From Streptomyces chattanoogensis (GTDB lineage Bacteria; Actinomycetota; Actinomycetes; Streptomycetales; Streptomycetaceae), in NCBI RefSeq assembly GCF_001294335.1, contig NZ_LGKG01000196.1, positions 248,001 through 312,000 on the forward strand: a stretch of 64,000 nucleotides of DNA. Direction: 5' to 3'. The position numbers and the translations under genes are program-made. Below the pieces are notes generated by a model, which was given only the letters and a program-made list of their open reading frames with translations, did no database searches and was not told the origin of the DNA. Of this stretch, positions 47,037-56,207 are shown in pieces (positions within the stretch are counted from its first letter, which is position 1; each line of letters starts with the position of its first letter).

Positions 47037-47717
47037 TCACAGCCGCTTGACCCCCTTGAGGCGGTCCCCCTTGCCACGGGACGGCTTGCCGAGCAGTCCG
47101 CCGCGCTGGCCGCCGATCCGCCCGACCTTGAGGCCCGAGCCGGAGCCCAGCCAGCCGTAGGCGGGGTCGCGGCCGCCCGCCGAACTCTGGCCGGAGCCGT
47201 CGGCGGCGAGCGGATCGTTGTCCGTCCGGCGCGCGACGGCCATCACCAGCGGGACGATGAACGGCGCGAGCAGCAGGTCGTAGAGGGTGGCGCTGAGCAG
47301 CAGCCCGACGAGGCCGACGTGCCGGGCGGCGGTGTCGCCGACCAGCGCGCCGACGCCCGCGTACATCAGGGTCGAGCCGATGGCGGCCCCGATGACGACG
47401 ATCAGGGGGACGGTCGCCGAGCGGTGGTGGCCGGAGTCGGGTTTGGTCAGGCCCGCGACATAGCCGATGACGCAGAGCACCAGCGCGTACCGGCCGATGG
47501 CGTGGTCGGAGGGCGGGGCGAGGTCGGCGAGCAGTCCGGCGCCGAAACCGACCAGACAGCCGCCGACGTGGCCGTAGACCAGCGCGAGGGCGAGGACGAC
47601 GAGCAGCAGCAGGTCCGGTACGGCACCGGGCAGTTGGAGCCGGGCCAGGACGCTGACCTGGATGACGAGGGCGACGACGACCAGCGGGGCCGCGAGCAGG
47701 ATCCGGTTGATGCGCAT
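47037..47717 (-). CDS. mreD: Rod-shape-determining protein MreD
   Basis: The 226-residue protein has five or six membrane helices (LLAAPLVVVALVIQVSVLA, DLLLLVVLALALVYGH, GFGAGLLADLAPPSDHAIGR). A cytoplasmic basic, Gly-rich tail follows from about residue 165. It starts three bases after mreC. MreD holds MreC and MreB in the wall-synthesis complex. Confidence 0.94.
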   Translation of the reverse strand: MRINRILLAAPLVVVALVIQVSVLARLQLPGAVPDLLLLVVLALALVYGHVGGCLVGFGAGLLADLAPPSDHAIGRYALVLCVIGYVAGLTKPDSGHHRSATVPLIVVIGAAIGSTLMYAGVGALVGDTAARHVGLVGLLLSATLYDLLLAPFIVPLVMAVARRTDNDPLAADGSGQSSAGGRDPAYGWLGSGSGLKVGRIGGQRGGLLGKPSRGKGDRLKGVKRL

Positions 47718-47720
47718 CGG

Positions 47721-48653
47721 TCAGTCCCTGGGGGAGGCGCTGTCGGAGGGGGTGGCCGTGACGGTGACCGTCGGCGCCGGCTTCGGCTTGGCCGGTTTGG
47801 GCGGCAGGACCGTGTCGCGCGGGTCCTCGCGGGGCGGCTGGACGACGACGCCGACGATGTCGAGCTGGGAGAAGGCGACGTACGGGCGGACCTGGAGGGT
47901 GCGGGTCAGATCACCGTTGGACGGTTCGACCTTGACGATCTTGCCGACCGGGACGCCGGGCACAAACGGTTTGTCGGCGCTGGAGCCGAAGGTGACCAGG
48001 CGGTCGCCCCTCTTGACCGCGGCCTTGCCGTTGAGCAGCTGGACGCGCAGCGAGCGGCCGCCCTGACCGTTGGCGAAGCCGATCTCGTTGGTCTTCTCCA
48101 TGCGGGTGCCGACGGTGAAGTCGGGGTCGTTGGCCAGCAGCACGGTGGAGGTGTCGGCGCCGACGGTGGTGACCCGGCCGACCAGGCCGTCACCGTTGAG
48201 GACGGTCATGTCGCGGGCGATGCCGTCGCGGGAGCCGGCGTCGATGGTGACGGTCCAGGAGAAGCCCTGGGCCGCGCCGATGGCGATGACCTCGGCGCCC
48301 TTGATGCCGTACTGGCCGGCGCCCGCGGTCTTGAGCATCTTGTCGAGCTGGGCGGCCCGGCTGCGGTTGCGGTCGGCGGAGCCGAGCTTGGCCTTGAGGG
48401 CGGCGTTCTCCTGCTCCAGGCGGGCGATACGGCTGTGGCGTTCCCCGGAGTCGCGTACGGCGCCGATGGCGTTGCCGACCGGGCTGACGACGCCGGCGAC
48501 GCCGTTCTCGACCGGCCCGAAGGCGGAGGCGGCGGCTTGCCGGGCACCGTCGAGCGGGGACTGTTCACCGCCGCGGATATCGACCGTGATCAGCGCGAAC
48601 GCGATCGCGACCAGCAGCACCAGCAGCAGCCGGCTCTCTCGTGTGTCCCTCAC
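47721..48653 (-). CDS. mreC: Rod-shape-determining protein MreC
   Basis: The 310-residue protein has a membrane helix (LLLVLLVAIAFALITVD), a coiled coil (HSRIARLEQENAALKAKLGS) and two beta domains (VLNGDGLVGRVTTVGADTST, VKRGDRLVTFGSSADKP), with a Pro-rich tail. It links MreB to extracellular wall enzymes. The GTG at 48653 has only a distant AAGGA, so translation may be weak. Confidence 0.95.
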   Translation of the reverse strand: MRDTRESRLLLVLLVAIAFALITVDIRGGEQSPLDGARQAAASAFGPVENGVAGVVSPVGNAIGAVRDSGERHSRIARLEQENAALKAKLGSADRNRSRAAQLDKMLKTAGAGQYGIKGAEVIAIGAAQGFSWTVTIDAGSRDGIARDMTVLNGDGLVGRVTTVGADTSTVLLANDPDFTVGTRMEKTNEIGFANGQGGRSLRVQLLNGKAAVKRGDRLVTFGSSADKPFVPGVPVGKIVKVEPSNGDLTRTLQVRPYVAFSQLDIVGVVVQPPREDPRDTVLPPKPAKPKPAPTVTVTATPSDSASPRD

Positions 48654-48973
48654 GTGCGGCGGCCGTGTCCTTCCTCGTAGGACCGGCCGGCTGCGGGCCC
48701 GCGCCGGTCTCGTCGGGGGGTTGAGCGTTGTGCCTGTATGAGCGGTGCGAGCCGATGAAGCGTCAGCGCACCGTGTTTGTGGGGATGTCGTGCCCGTACG
48801 GAACGATTGTGCCGCTGCGGGGCTGTGGTGCCGGTACGAAGCCGGGCTTTCTGTACGGAGTCGTGATGCCTATATATCAACGATTCAACGGATGAATCGG
48901 GTACTGCTGGGGTGGTGCCGCCCCCCGTGGCGGGCCGTACGGCAACGCCACGGGCGGACCGGCTCCGGTGCGC
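48654..48973. promoter_or_regulatory. 320-base gap between mreB and mreC
   Basis: No gene is seen. The short AT-rich stretch around 48870-48885 (TATATATCAACG on the plus strand) contrasts with the surrounding GC and could carry an mreC promoter, but no clear -35/-10 pair is found. An independent mreC promoter would agree with separate control of mreB. Confidence 0.4.
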
Positions 48974-49993
48974 CTACCTGCGCGGCTGGGAGTCGAGGAC
49001 CTGCTGCAGCGCCTCGAACTCCTCGACACACTTGCCGGAACCGAGCGCGACGGAGTCGAGCGGGTCCTCGGCGATGTGGATGGGCATTCCGGTCTCGCGG
49101 CGCAGCCGCTCGTCGAGGCCGCGCAGCAGGGCGCCGCCTCCGGTGAGCACGATGCCGCGGTCCATGACGTCACCGGACAGCTCCGGCGGGCACTTGTCGA
49201 GGGTCGTCTTGACCGCGTCGACGATGGAGTTGACCGGCTCCTCGATGGCCTTGCGGACCTCGGCGGCCGAGATGACCACGGTCTTGGGCAGCCCGGAGAC
49301 CAGGTCCCGGCCGCGGATCTCGGTGTGCTCGTCCTGCTCGAGGTCGTACGCCGAACCGATGGTGATCTTGATGCTCTCGGCGGTCCGCTCACCGAGCAGG
49401 AGGCTGTACTCCTTCTTGATGTGCTGGATGATCGCGTTGTCGAGCTCGTCGCCGGCCACGCGGATGGACTGGGCCGTGACGATCCCGCCGAGCGAGATGA
49501 CCGCGACCTCGGTCGTGCCGCCGCCGATGTCCACGACCATGTTGCCGGTGGCCTCGTGGACCGGCAGACCGGAGCCGATCGCCGCGGCCATCGGCTCCTC
49601 GATGATGTGGACCTGGCGCGCACCGGCCTGGGTGGAGGCCTCGATGACGGCGCGGCGCTCAACTCCCGTGATCCCCGAGGGAACACAGACGACCACCCGC
49701 GGGCGGGCCAGATAGCGCCGCTTATGGATCTTGAGGATGAAGTAGCGGAGCATCCGCTCGGTGATCTCGAAGTCGGCGATGACGCCGTCCTTCAGAGGCC
49801 GTACGGCGACGATGTTGCCGGGCGTGCGCCCGATCATCTTCTTGGCCTCGGCGCCCACCGCCAGGATGCCGCCGGTGTTGGTGTTGATGGCCACGACCGA
49901 CGGCTCGTTGAGGACGATGCCGCGGCCCCTGACGTACACCAGCGTGTTGGCGGTCCCGAGGTCGACAGCCATGTCACGGCCGATGAACGACAT
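48974..49993 (-). CDS. mreB: Rod-shape-determining protein MreB (actin homologue)
   Basis: The 339-residue protein has the actin-fold signatures: phosphate loop 1 [14 protein letters not shown], connect [15 protein letters not shown], phosphate 2 [16 protein letters not shown] and adenosine motif [13 protein letters not shown]. The start at 49993 ([11 protein letters not shown]) is chosen because GGGGA lies five bases upstream; ATG at 50005 adds four residues. In Streptomyces MreB organises spore-wall thickening rather than vegetative elongation. Confidence 0.97.
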   Translation of the reverse strand: MSFIGRDMAVDLGTANTLVYVRGRGIVLNEPSVVAINTNTGGILAVGAEAKKMIGRTPGNIVAVRPLKDGVIADFEITERMLRYFILKIHKRRYLARPRVVVCVPSGITGVERRAVIEASTQAGARQVHIIEEPMAAAIGSGLPVHEATGNMVVDIGGGTTEVAVISLGGIVTAQSIRVAGDELDNAIIQHIKKEYSLLLGERTAESIKITIGSAYDLEQDEHTEIRGRDLVSGLPKTVVISAAEVRKAIEEPVNSIVDAVKTTLDKCPPELSGDVMDRGIVLTGGGALLRGLDERLRRETGMPIHIAEDPLDSVALGSGKCVEEFEALQQVLDSQPRR

Positions 49994-50226
49994 GTTGTTC
50001 CCCATGAGGATACGTCTGGCCTTCCCAACTGGAGCGAATGCTTACTTGAGGTCGGCAGGAGGTGATGCGCTGAATGACGCGGAAGCTCCATCGTAGTCTC
50101 GTCGTGCCACCCACTCGAACACGGTGGAGCCTTGAGCATCATTGTCAGCCGTACACGCACCCGCCCCCCTTAATGGTGACGTCGTGTCGTGGAAATGCGT
50201 TCCCCCGATCGAGTCGCATATGCCAA
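49994..50226 (-). promoter_or_regulatory. Upstream region of mreB
   Basis: The region contains TACGAT at about 50087-50092 on the minus strand with TTCGAG 18 bases upstream, a weak possible promoter. No gene is seen. Confidence 0.35.
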
Positions 50227-50256
50227 GGGGCGACCGATGATTCCATCGGTCGCCCC
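50227..50256. terminator. Hairpin terminator after ndk
   Basis: GGGGCGACCGATG pairs perfectly with CATCGGTCGCCCC around loop ATTC, about 30 bases after the ndk stop. Confidence 0.88.
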
Positions 50257-50287
50257 AGGTCACAAGGGGTACACGTCTGACGATGTA

Positions 50288-50701
50288 TCAGGAAATCCCC
50301 GGAAAGAAAATCTTGATCTCGCGTTCGGCGGACTCTTCGGAATCCGAGGCGTGGATCAGATTCTCTCGGGTGATCGTGCCAAAGTCCCCACGAATGGACC
50401 CACTCGGTGCGGCAATCGGGTCAGTCGGCCCGGCCAGCGCGCGCACACCCTCGATAACGCGCTCCCCCTCGACGACGAGCGAGACGACCGGTCCGGAGGA
50501 CATGAACGCGACCAGGGGCTCGTAGAACGGCTTGCCCACGTGCTCGGCGTAGTGCTGCTCGAGAATCTCCCGGTCCAGGCTGCGCAGCTCCAGCGCACTG
50601 ATCGTCCAGCCGGCCTTCTTCTCGATCCGGCCGATGATCTCGCCCACCAGTCCGCGTCGGACGGCATCGGGCTTGAGAAGAACGAGCGTGCGCTGGCTCA
50701 C
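50288..50701 (-). CDS. ndk: Nucleoside-diphosphate kinase
   Basis: The 137-residue enzyme balances NTP and dNTP pools. The active histidine is His117 in ENLIHASDS, and LVLLKPDAVRRGLVGEIIGR is the conserved first strand. The GTG at 50701 has GGGAG seven bases upstream. A strong hairpin follows. Confidence 0.98.
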   Translation of the reverse strand: MSQRTLVLLKPDAVRRGLVGEIIGRIEKKAGWTISALELRSLDREILEQHYAEHVGKPFYEPLVAFMSSGPVVSLVVEGERVIEGVRALAGPTDPIAAPSGSIRGDFGTITRENLIHASDSEESAEREIKIFFPGIS

Positions 50702-50740
50702 GAGGGGGCTCCCTGTCCTGTGTAAACGGTGCCCTTGAGG

Positions 50741-51274
50741 CTACCGCGGGGCTTCGCGGCACCGTATGGCGGCCGTACGTTGTCGGCCGTCCCGCCCGTC
50801 CGCTGCGCTTTGCCTGGGCCGTACGTTGTCGGCTTCCCGCCGTGGGGGTTTCTCTGGTGCGCCTGCGGCGGGCGGTGCCGCTGCGCGGGGCTGTCCGGCA
50901 GCGGCACCGGGCTTACACGGCTCCGCCGCTACAGCCCGGCACCTCCCCGTTGAGGGGCCGACAACCAACCCCCGCCCGCCGCAGGCGCACCAGAGAACCG
51001 ACGCCCACCACAGCGCCGCGAACACCGCCCCGAGGAAGAACATCGTCGGCACGACGAACCCGCTGGCGATCAGGGCAACCTGCAGCGCCCAGCCCAGCTG
51101 GACCCCGCCGGGACGGCCCAGCAGCCCGCACAGCAGGAGGCTGACCAGCATGGCGATACCGCTCACCGTCCAGACGGTGAGCGCCGGCAGATCGCCGAGC
51201 TGCATCGCGACCAGCCCGGCGAAGCCGATCACGAAGAACTCACCGATAAGGGTGCTCGCGCACAGCGTCCGCAT
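50741..51274 (-). CDS. DUF4233 membrane protein with C-terminus replaced by inserted element
   Basis: Residues 1-93 are a normal small DUF4233 membrane protein (LIGEFFVIGFAGLVAMQL, SGFVVPTMFFLGAVFAALWW). At residue 93, directly after WASV, the reading frame enters a 148-base inverted-repeat element at 50850-50997 and continues through it and beyond for 84 residues of Arg/Pro/Ala-rich sequence. DUF4233 proteins of which I know end about 25 residues after this point with a short basic helix. The gene is two bases downstream of folC and ATG at 51274 overlaps its strong GGGGAGGGG site. It is probably altered or broken at the 3' end. Confidence 0.75.
   Translation of the reverse strand: MRTLCASTLIGEFFVIGFAGLVAMQLGDLPALTVWTVSGIAMLVSLLLCGLLGRPGGVQLGWALQVALIASGFVVPTMFFLGAVFAALWWASVLWCACGGRGLVVGPSTGRCRAVAAEPCKPGAAAGQPRAAAPPAAGAPEKPPRREADNVRPRQSAADGRDGRQRTAAIRCREAPR
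50771..50832. repeat. 16-base direct repeat beside the inserted element
   Basis: GGCCGTACGTTGTCGG occurs at 50771-50786 and 50817-50832, immediately left of the inverted-repeat element. It could be part of the inserted sequence or scar. Confidence 0.75.
50850..50997. mobile_element. 148-base inverted-repeat element (MITE-like or structured repeat)
   Basis: A perfect 26-base inverted repeat (50850-50875 and 50972-50997, beginning TTCTCTGGTGCGCCTGCGG) encloses two further hairpins: GTGCCGCTG with CAGCGGCAC (50875-50907) and CCGGGCT with AGCCCGG. No ORF of its own and no transposase is present. No target-site duplication was recognised. It interrupts the DUF4233 gene. It may be a non-autonomous mobile element or one of the palindromic repeats scattered in Streptomyces genomes. 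Confidence 0.7.
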
Positions 51275-51276
51275 CG

Positions 51277-52809
51277 TCAGCCCCTCCCCAGCAGCAGCCG
51301 GGCCTCGCCGACCGTGATCACGGAACCGGTCACCAGCACTCCCGCGCCGGCGAACTCGCCCTCCTCCTCGGCAAGGGTGATCGCCGCCTCGATCGCATCG
51401 TCGAGCCGCGGCTCGACGACGACCCGCTCGGCGCCGAAGACCTCGACGGCGACCGCCGCCAGCTCATCCGCGTCCATCGCACGCTGGCTGGAATTACGGG
51501 TGACCACGACCTCGGCGAAGATCGGCTCGAAGGCCTCCAGCACACCCCGTACGTCCTTGCCGTCGCTGGCGCCGACGACACCCACCAGCCGGCTGAAGCC
51601 GAACGCCTCGGTGACCGCCTCGGCCGCCGCCTGCGCGCCCGCGGGGTTGTGCGCCGCGTCCAGGACGACCGTGGGGCTGCGCCGTACGACCTCCATCCGG
51701 CCGGGCGAGGAGACCGCGGCGAACGCAGAGCGGATGGTGTCGATGTCGAGCGTACGGGCGTGGTCCGAGCCGACGCCGAAGAACGCCTCGACCGCGGCGA
51801 GCGCCACCGCGGCGTTGTGCGCCTGGTGGGCGCCGTACAGCGGCAGGAAGACCTCCGGGTACTCGCCGCCCAGTCCGCGCAGCGTCAGCATCTGGCCGCC
51901 GACCGCGACCTCGCGGGAGAGCACGCCGAACTCCATGCCCTCACGCGCGACCGTGGCGTCCACCTCGACGGCGCGCTTGAGCATTACGGACGCGGCGTCC
52001 ACCGGCTGCTGGGCCAGCACCACCGTGGCGTCCTTCTTGATGATCCCGGACTTCTCGCCGGCGATCTGCTCGGGCGACTCGCCCAGCCGGTCGGTGTGGT
52101 CCAGCGAGATGGGGGTGATCACCGCGACATCGCCGTCGATGACGTTCGTCGCGTCCCAGGTGCCGCCCATGCCGACCTCGACGACCGCGACGTCCACCGG
52201 GGCGTCCGCGAAGGTGGCGAAGGCCATCGCCGTCAGCACCTCGAAGAACGACAAGCGGTACTCCTGCTGGGCGTCGACCATCTCCAGATAGGGGGCGATG
52301 TCCTGGTACGCCTCGATGAAGCGCTCGGCGGAGATCGGGGCGCCGTCCAGGCTGATCCGCTCGGTGACCGACTGGATGTGCGGGCTGGTGTACCGGCCGG
52401 TGCGCAGCTCGAACGCGCCCAGCAGGGCCTCGATCATGCGGGCCGTGCTGGTCTTGCCGTTGGTGCCGGTGATGTGGATGGACGGGTACGCGCGCTGCGG
52501 CGAGCCCAGGATGTCCATCAGCGCCATGATGCGCTGGACCGACGGGTCGAGCTTGGTCTCGCCCCAGCGGCCGGCCAGCTCCTCCTCGACGGCGCGCAGC
52601 GCGCGGTCGACCTCGGGGTCGGCGGGCCGGGCGGGCACGGCGTCCCCCTGCGGCGGACCGGCCTGCGCGCGCAGGGTCCGGCTGCCGGCCTCGATCACCG
52701 CCAGATCGGGGTCGCGGTTGGTCTCGGCGTCGACCAGTTCGTCGAAGGCGTCGTCCGGCTCGGGGCCGTCGGTCGGGTCGGGGTCGTCGTTTCGGGGGCG
52801 CTCGCTCAC
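51277..52809 (-). CDS. folC: Folylpolyglutamate synthase / dihydrofolate synthase
   Basis: The enzyme (510 residues from GTG at 52809) adds glutamates to folates. The ATP loop HITGTNGKTSTAR is at residues 112-124; further Mur-ligase-like signatures are SPHIQSVTERI, VEVGMGGTWDATNV and LDAAHNPAGA. An acidic, disordered first 80 residues precede the fold. GTG at 52830 is an alternative start. It lies downstream of valS and upstream of the DUF4233 gene, the usual Streptomyces neighbours, with a penicillin-binding protein inserted between. Confidence 0.95.
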   Translation of the reverse strand: MSERPRNDDPDPTDGPEPDDAFDELVDAETNRDPDLAVIEAGSRTLRAQAGPPQGDAVPARPADPEVDRALRAVEEELAGRWGETKLDPSVQRIMALMDILGSPQRAYPSIHITGTNGKTSTARMIEALLGAFELRTGRYTSPHIQSVTERISLDGAPISAERFIEAYQDIAPYLEMVDAQQEYRLSFFEVLTAMAFATFADAPVDVAVVEVGMGGTWDATNVIDGDVAVITPISLDHTDRLGESPEQIAGEKSGIIKKDATVVLAQQPVDAASVMLKRAVEVDATVAREGMEFGVLSREVAVGGQMLTLRGLGGEYPEVFLPLYGAHQAHNAAVALAAVEAFFGVGSDHARTLDIDTIRSAFAAVSSPGRMEVVRRSPTVVLDAAHNPAGAQAAAEAVTEAFGFSRLVGVVGASDGKDVRGVLEAFEPIFAEVVVTRNSSQRAMDADELAAVAVEVFGAERVVVEPRLDDAIEAAITLAEEEGEFAGAGVLVTGSVITVGEARLLLGRG

Positions 52810-52891
52810 GACGACAAGTCTACGAGGCACCTCCGACAGCGGACGCGGCGCGCCGCCCCCGCGGCATCGCTCCAGGACAGCCCCGCCTTCG

Positions 52892-54346
52892 CTACGACAG
52901 CGCCGCCTTCATCATGGCGCGGGCGACCGGAGCGGCCAGCCCGTTGCCGGAGACCTCGTTGCGCGCGGCATGCCCGTCCTCGACCATCACTGCGACGGCC
53001 ACCCGCTGCCCGGCACTGTTCTCGGCGTACGAGACGAACCAGGCATAGGGTGTGCCGCTGTTGTCGACACCGTGCTGGGCGGTGCCGGTCTTGCCGCCGA
53101 CGGTCAGTCCGCCGATCTTCGCGTTCGACCCGGTGCCCTTGTCCACGACCGTCCGCATCGCCGACCGCAGCTGCTCGGCGGTGTGCGCGGAGACGGCCTT
53201 GCCGCTGCCGTAGGTCTTCGGGCCGTACCGCTGGACGGTGTTGCCGCCGCCGTCGGTGATCTTGTCGACCAGCTGCGGGGTCTTCAGCTCGCCGCCGTTG
53301 GCGAGGGCCGAGGCGACCATGGCCATCTGCAGCGGCGTCGCCTGGTCGTTGAACTGGCCGATCCCCGACAGCGCGGTCTGCGCGGGGTCCATGTCCCTGG
53401 GATAGACGCTCTTGGCGGCCCGGACGGGGACGTCCACCTTCCCGTCGTTGAAGCCGAACTTCTCGGCCTGCGCCGCGACCTTGTCCTGGCCCAGGTCGGC
53501 GGCGATCTTCGCGAAGACGGTGTTGCAGGAGTACTGGAGCGCGGTGCGCAGGGTGGCGTTCTTGCACGGCGCGGCGGCGTTCTCGTTGGTGAGTGTGGTG
53601 CGGGTGTGCGGGAGGGTGTACGGGTCGGGGCTGTCGGTGGGCTCGTCCACCGAGGAGTACAGACCGTTCTCCAGGGCGGCCGCGGCGACCACCAGCTTGA
53701 AGGTCGAGCCGGGCGGCAGCGCCTGGCGCAGCGCGCGGTTCACATGGGGCTGGTCGCCGTCCTGGGACATCGCCTTCCAGGCCCGCTGGTCGGCGCTGCC
53801 GGACCCGGCGAACTTCCCCGGGTCGTACGAGGGCGTGCTGACCATGCCCAGAATCCGCCCGGTCGCCGGGTCCAGCGCGACCGCCGCGCCCTTCTTGTCC
53901 CCCAGCGCCCGGTAGCCGGCCCGCTGCACCTTGGCGTCGATGGTGGTGGCCACGTCACCGGCCTTGGCCCGCCGGTGCAGCACCGCGTCGGCGGGGCTCT
54001 GCAGCCGGCTGTCGGAGCCGTCCAGGAGGCCGCCGTACAGGCTCTCCAGCTGGTTGCTGCCGAAGATCTGCGAGGTGAATCCGGTCACCGGGGCGTACAG
54101 CGGGCCGTCCTTGTAGGTCCGCTTGTACTTCAGCGTGGACGAGGTCGCCGCCGACCCGGTGACCGGCTCCCCGTCGACCAGGATGTTGCCCAGCGGCGCC
54201 GCGTACTTGCCGATCGCCACCCGCGGATTGTGCGGGTCGTCCCTGTAGTCGCCGGCCCTGGCCGCCTGGATCCAGGTGGCCCAGCCCAGCAGCGCGAGTA
54301 TCAGGACGAGGCAGAAGACCGAGACCCGTCGCAGGGGTTTGTTCAT
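52892..54346 (-). CDS. Class B penicillin-binding protein (PbpA/FtsI-like)
   Basis: The 484-residue protein has an N-terminal membrane helix (VFCLVLILALLGWATWI), a dimerisation-like domain with the PBPA-type DPHNPR motif, and a transpeptidase domain with LPPGSTFKLV (Ser about 212), SCNTVF (about 275) and GGKTGTAQ (about 419). It is smaller than PBP2 and resembles the actinobacterial PbpA group linked to division or sporulation. ATG at 54346 has AGGAG nine bases upstream. It is inserted between folC and valS and faces a divergent GT87-like gene. Confidence 0.92.
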   Translation of the reverse strand: MNKPLRRVSVFCLVLILALLGWATWIQAARAGDYRDDPHNPRVAIGKYAAPLGNILVDGEPVTGSAATSSTLKYKRTYKDGPLYAPVTGFTSQIFGSNQLESLYGGLLDGSDSRLQSPADAVLHRRAKAGDVATTIDAKVQRAGYRALGDKKGAAVALDPATGRILGMVSTPSYDPGKFAGSGSADQRAWKAMSQDGDQPHVNRALRQALPPGSTFKLVVAAAALENGLYSSVDEPTDSPDPYTLPHTRTTLTNENAAAPCKNATLRTALQYSCNTVFAKIAADLGQDKVAAQAEKFGFNDGKVDVPVRAAKSVYPRDMDPAQTALSGIGQFNDQATPLQMAMVASALANGGELKTPQLVDKITDGGGNTVQRYGPKTYGSGKAVSAHTAEQLRSAMRTVVDKGTGSNAKIGGLTVGGKTGTAQHGVDNSGTPYAWFVSYAENSAGQRVAVAVMVEDGHAARNEVSGNGLAAPVARAMMKAALS

Positions 54347-54560
54347 CGGGCGCGGCTCCTCGGTGCGGGACATGCGGCACTGCCGGAAGTCCGGCATTCC
54401 GGTCCACGGTGCCCGGCCTTCATGAGAGGGCCATGAGAACGCCACAAGAGCACCAAGGGAACGCAGAACCGGGCGTTGCGGGACAACGGATCGCCGGTTT
54501 TCACCCTCTTCCTCGGGGGCCCGCCCGGGACACCGAACGGAAGGCAGGAGCGGACAACGC

Positions 54561-56207
54561 GTGCCGGCACTCAGTCAGCGGATGCATCTCGTCCTGCTCA
54601 CCGCCTGGACCGTCCTGTGGTTCTTCGTGGTCGAGCCGCACGGCGGCTTCTCCTGGCACTATCTGCGCTCCGGCGGCGAACTGATCTATCAGGGCTCCTC
54701 CGGCGACGGCACCGGCGGCCTCAATCTCTACGCCCATCACCCCGAGCTCCAGATGGGCCCGCTCAGCTTCCTCACCGCCGGTCTGTTCAACCCGTTCCCC
54801 GAGGCCACCGGCCAGTTCCTCGCCGCGGCCCTGATGTCGCTGCTGGGCCTGGTCATCGTCGTCCTGGCGGGCCGCAGCGCCGCCCATCACTTCCTGGGCA
54901 CCGGCACCAACCACCAGCGGCTGCGGCAGCGCGTACTGATCGCCGGGCTCGCGTTCATCCCCATGTGGATCGAGGTCGCGGTCCGCTTCGGCCATCTCGA
55001 CGATGTCCTCGCGCTGTTCTTCACGGCCCTCGCGGTACGGTCCCTGACCCGCGGCAACGCCGCCCTGACCGGCGCCTTCCTGGCACTCGCGATGGATTCC
55101 AAACCGACCGCGCTGGCCTTCGTCCCGCTCCTCCTCGCCCTGCCCCGGGAGAAGTGGCTGCGGGCCGGCCTCTGGTGCGCAGGCCTGGTCGCCGTCGCAT
55201 GGCTGCCGTTCTTCCTGGGCGACTCCCAGTCCTTCGCCGCCGCGAAATTCACCATCCCCAACCATCCGGCGTCCGCGCTGCGCTGGCTCGGCGTCGGCGA
55301 CCCGGAAACCCCCGGCTGGGACCGCCCGGCGCAGGCCGCCCTGGGCCTCGCGCTGGGCTCCCTCGCCGTGTGGCGGGGCCGCTGGGCGGCGGTGGTCCTC
55401 CTGGGCGCCAACGCCCGCATCGTCCTCGACCCCAGCGTCTACACGTACTACACCGCGTCCGTACTGCTCGGCACCCTGCTCTGGGACGTCATCGGCCAGC
55501 GCCGCCTCGTGCCCTGGTGGAGCTGGATCGCCCTGATCCTGCTGTACGGCAGCGTCTTCGCGGTCCCCGACGACTCCGCCCGCGGACTGATCCGGCTGGC
55601 CTTCGTGGCGGCCTCGACGGCGTATGTGCTGTTCTGGCCCGTACGGGAGAGGGGGAGCCGGGGCGGCCGGGGACGGCGCAGGCCCCCCCCGCCCGTACGG
55701 ACGAGGAGCCTGCGACGAGCCTCCGGACCGGCGCTACGCCTTGGGCAGAGCCGCCAGCTGGGCCGTGATCCGGACGATGTCCGCCTCCGCGGCCTCCAGC
55801 CGGCCACGGATCTTGTCCACCACCTTCTCGGGCGCCTTGGCGAGGAACGCCTCGTTGCCGAGCTTGGCGGTGGCCTGCGCCTTCTCCTTCTCGGCGGCGC
55901 CCAGGTCCTTCGTCAGCCGCTTCCGCTCCGCCTCGACATCGATCGCACCGGACAGGTCCAGCGCGACCGTCGCGCCCGCGACCGGCAGCGACGCCGTGGC
56001 GTGGAAGCCCTCACCGGCCGGCTGCAGCCGCAGCAGCGACCGCATCGCGGCCTCGTGCGCGGCCAGCGCCGTACCGGACAGGTCCAGCTGCGCCGGAACC
56101 TTCTGGCCCGGCTGCAGCCCCTGGTCCGAACGGAACCGGCGGACCTCCGTGACGACCCGCTGAACGGTCTCGATCTCCCGCTCCGCCGCCGCGTCCCGGA
56201 AACCTGA
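54561..56207 (+). CDS. Membrane glycosyltransferase (GT87/DUF2029-like) overrunning valS
   Basis: The first 390 residues are a polytopic membrane protein with about nine helices ([57 protein letters not shown]), resembling polyprenol-dependent glycosyltransferases. From about 55734 the frame runs for 158 codons antisense through valS and becomes Arg/Leu/Gln-rich, which is not typical protein. A run of eight C at 55683-55690 lies just before. A one-base shift there leads to a different frame ending at 55768, a more protein-like tail. The functional end is therefore probably near 55,730-55,770. The GTG at 54561 has AGGAG upstream. Confidence 0.6.
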   Translation: MPALSQRMHLVLLTAWTVLWFFVVEPHGGFSWHYLRSGGELIYQGSSGDGTGGLNLYAHHPELQMGPLSFLTAGLFNPFPEATGQFLAAALMSLLGLVIVVLAGRSAAHHFLGTGTNHQRLRQRVLIAGLAFIPMWIEVAVRFGHLDDVLALFFTALAVRSLTRGNAALTGAFLALAMDSKPTALAFVPLLLALPREKWLRAGLWCAGLVAVAWLPFFLGDSQSFAAAKFTIPNHPASALRWLGVGDPETPGWDRPAQAALGLALGSLAVWRGRWAAVVLLGANARIVLDPSVYTYYTASVLLGTLLWDVIGQRRLVPWWSWIALILLYGSVFAVPDDSARGLIRLAFVAASTAYVLFWPVRERGSRGGRGRRRPPPPVRTRSLRRASGPALRLGQSRQLGRDPDDVRLRGLQPATDLVHHLLGRLGEERLVAELGGGLRLLLLGGAQVLRQPLPLRLDIDRTGQVQRDRRARDRQRRRGVEALTGRLQPQQRPHRGLVRGQRRTGQVQLRRNLLARLQPLVRTEPADLRDDPLNGLDLPLRRRVPET

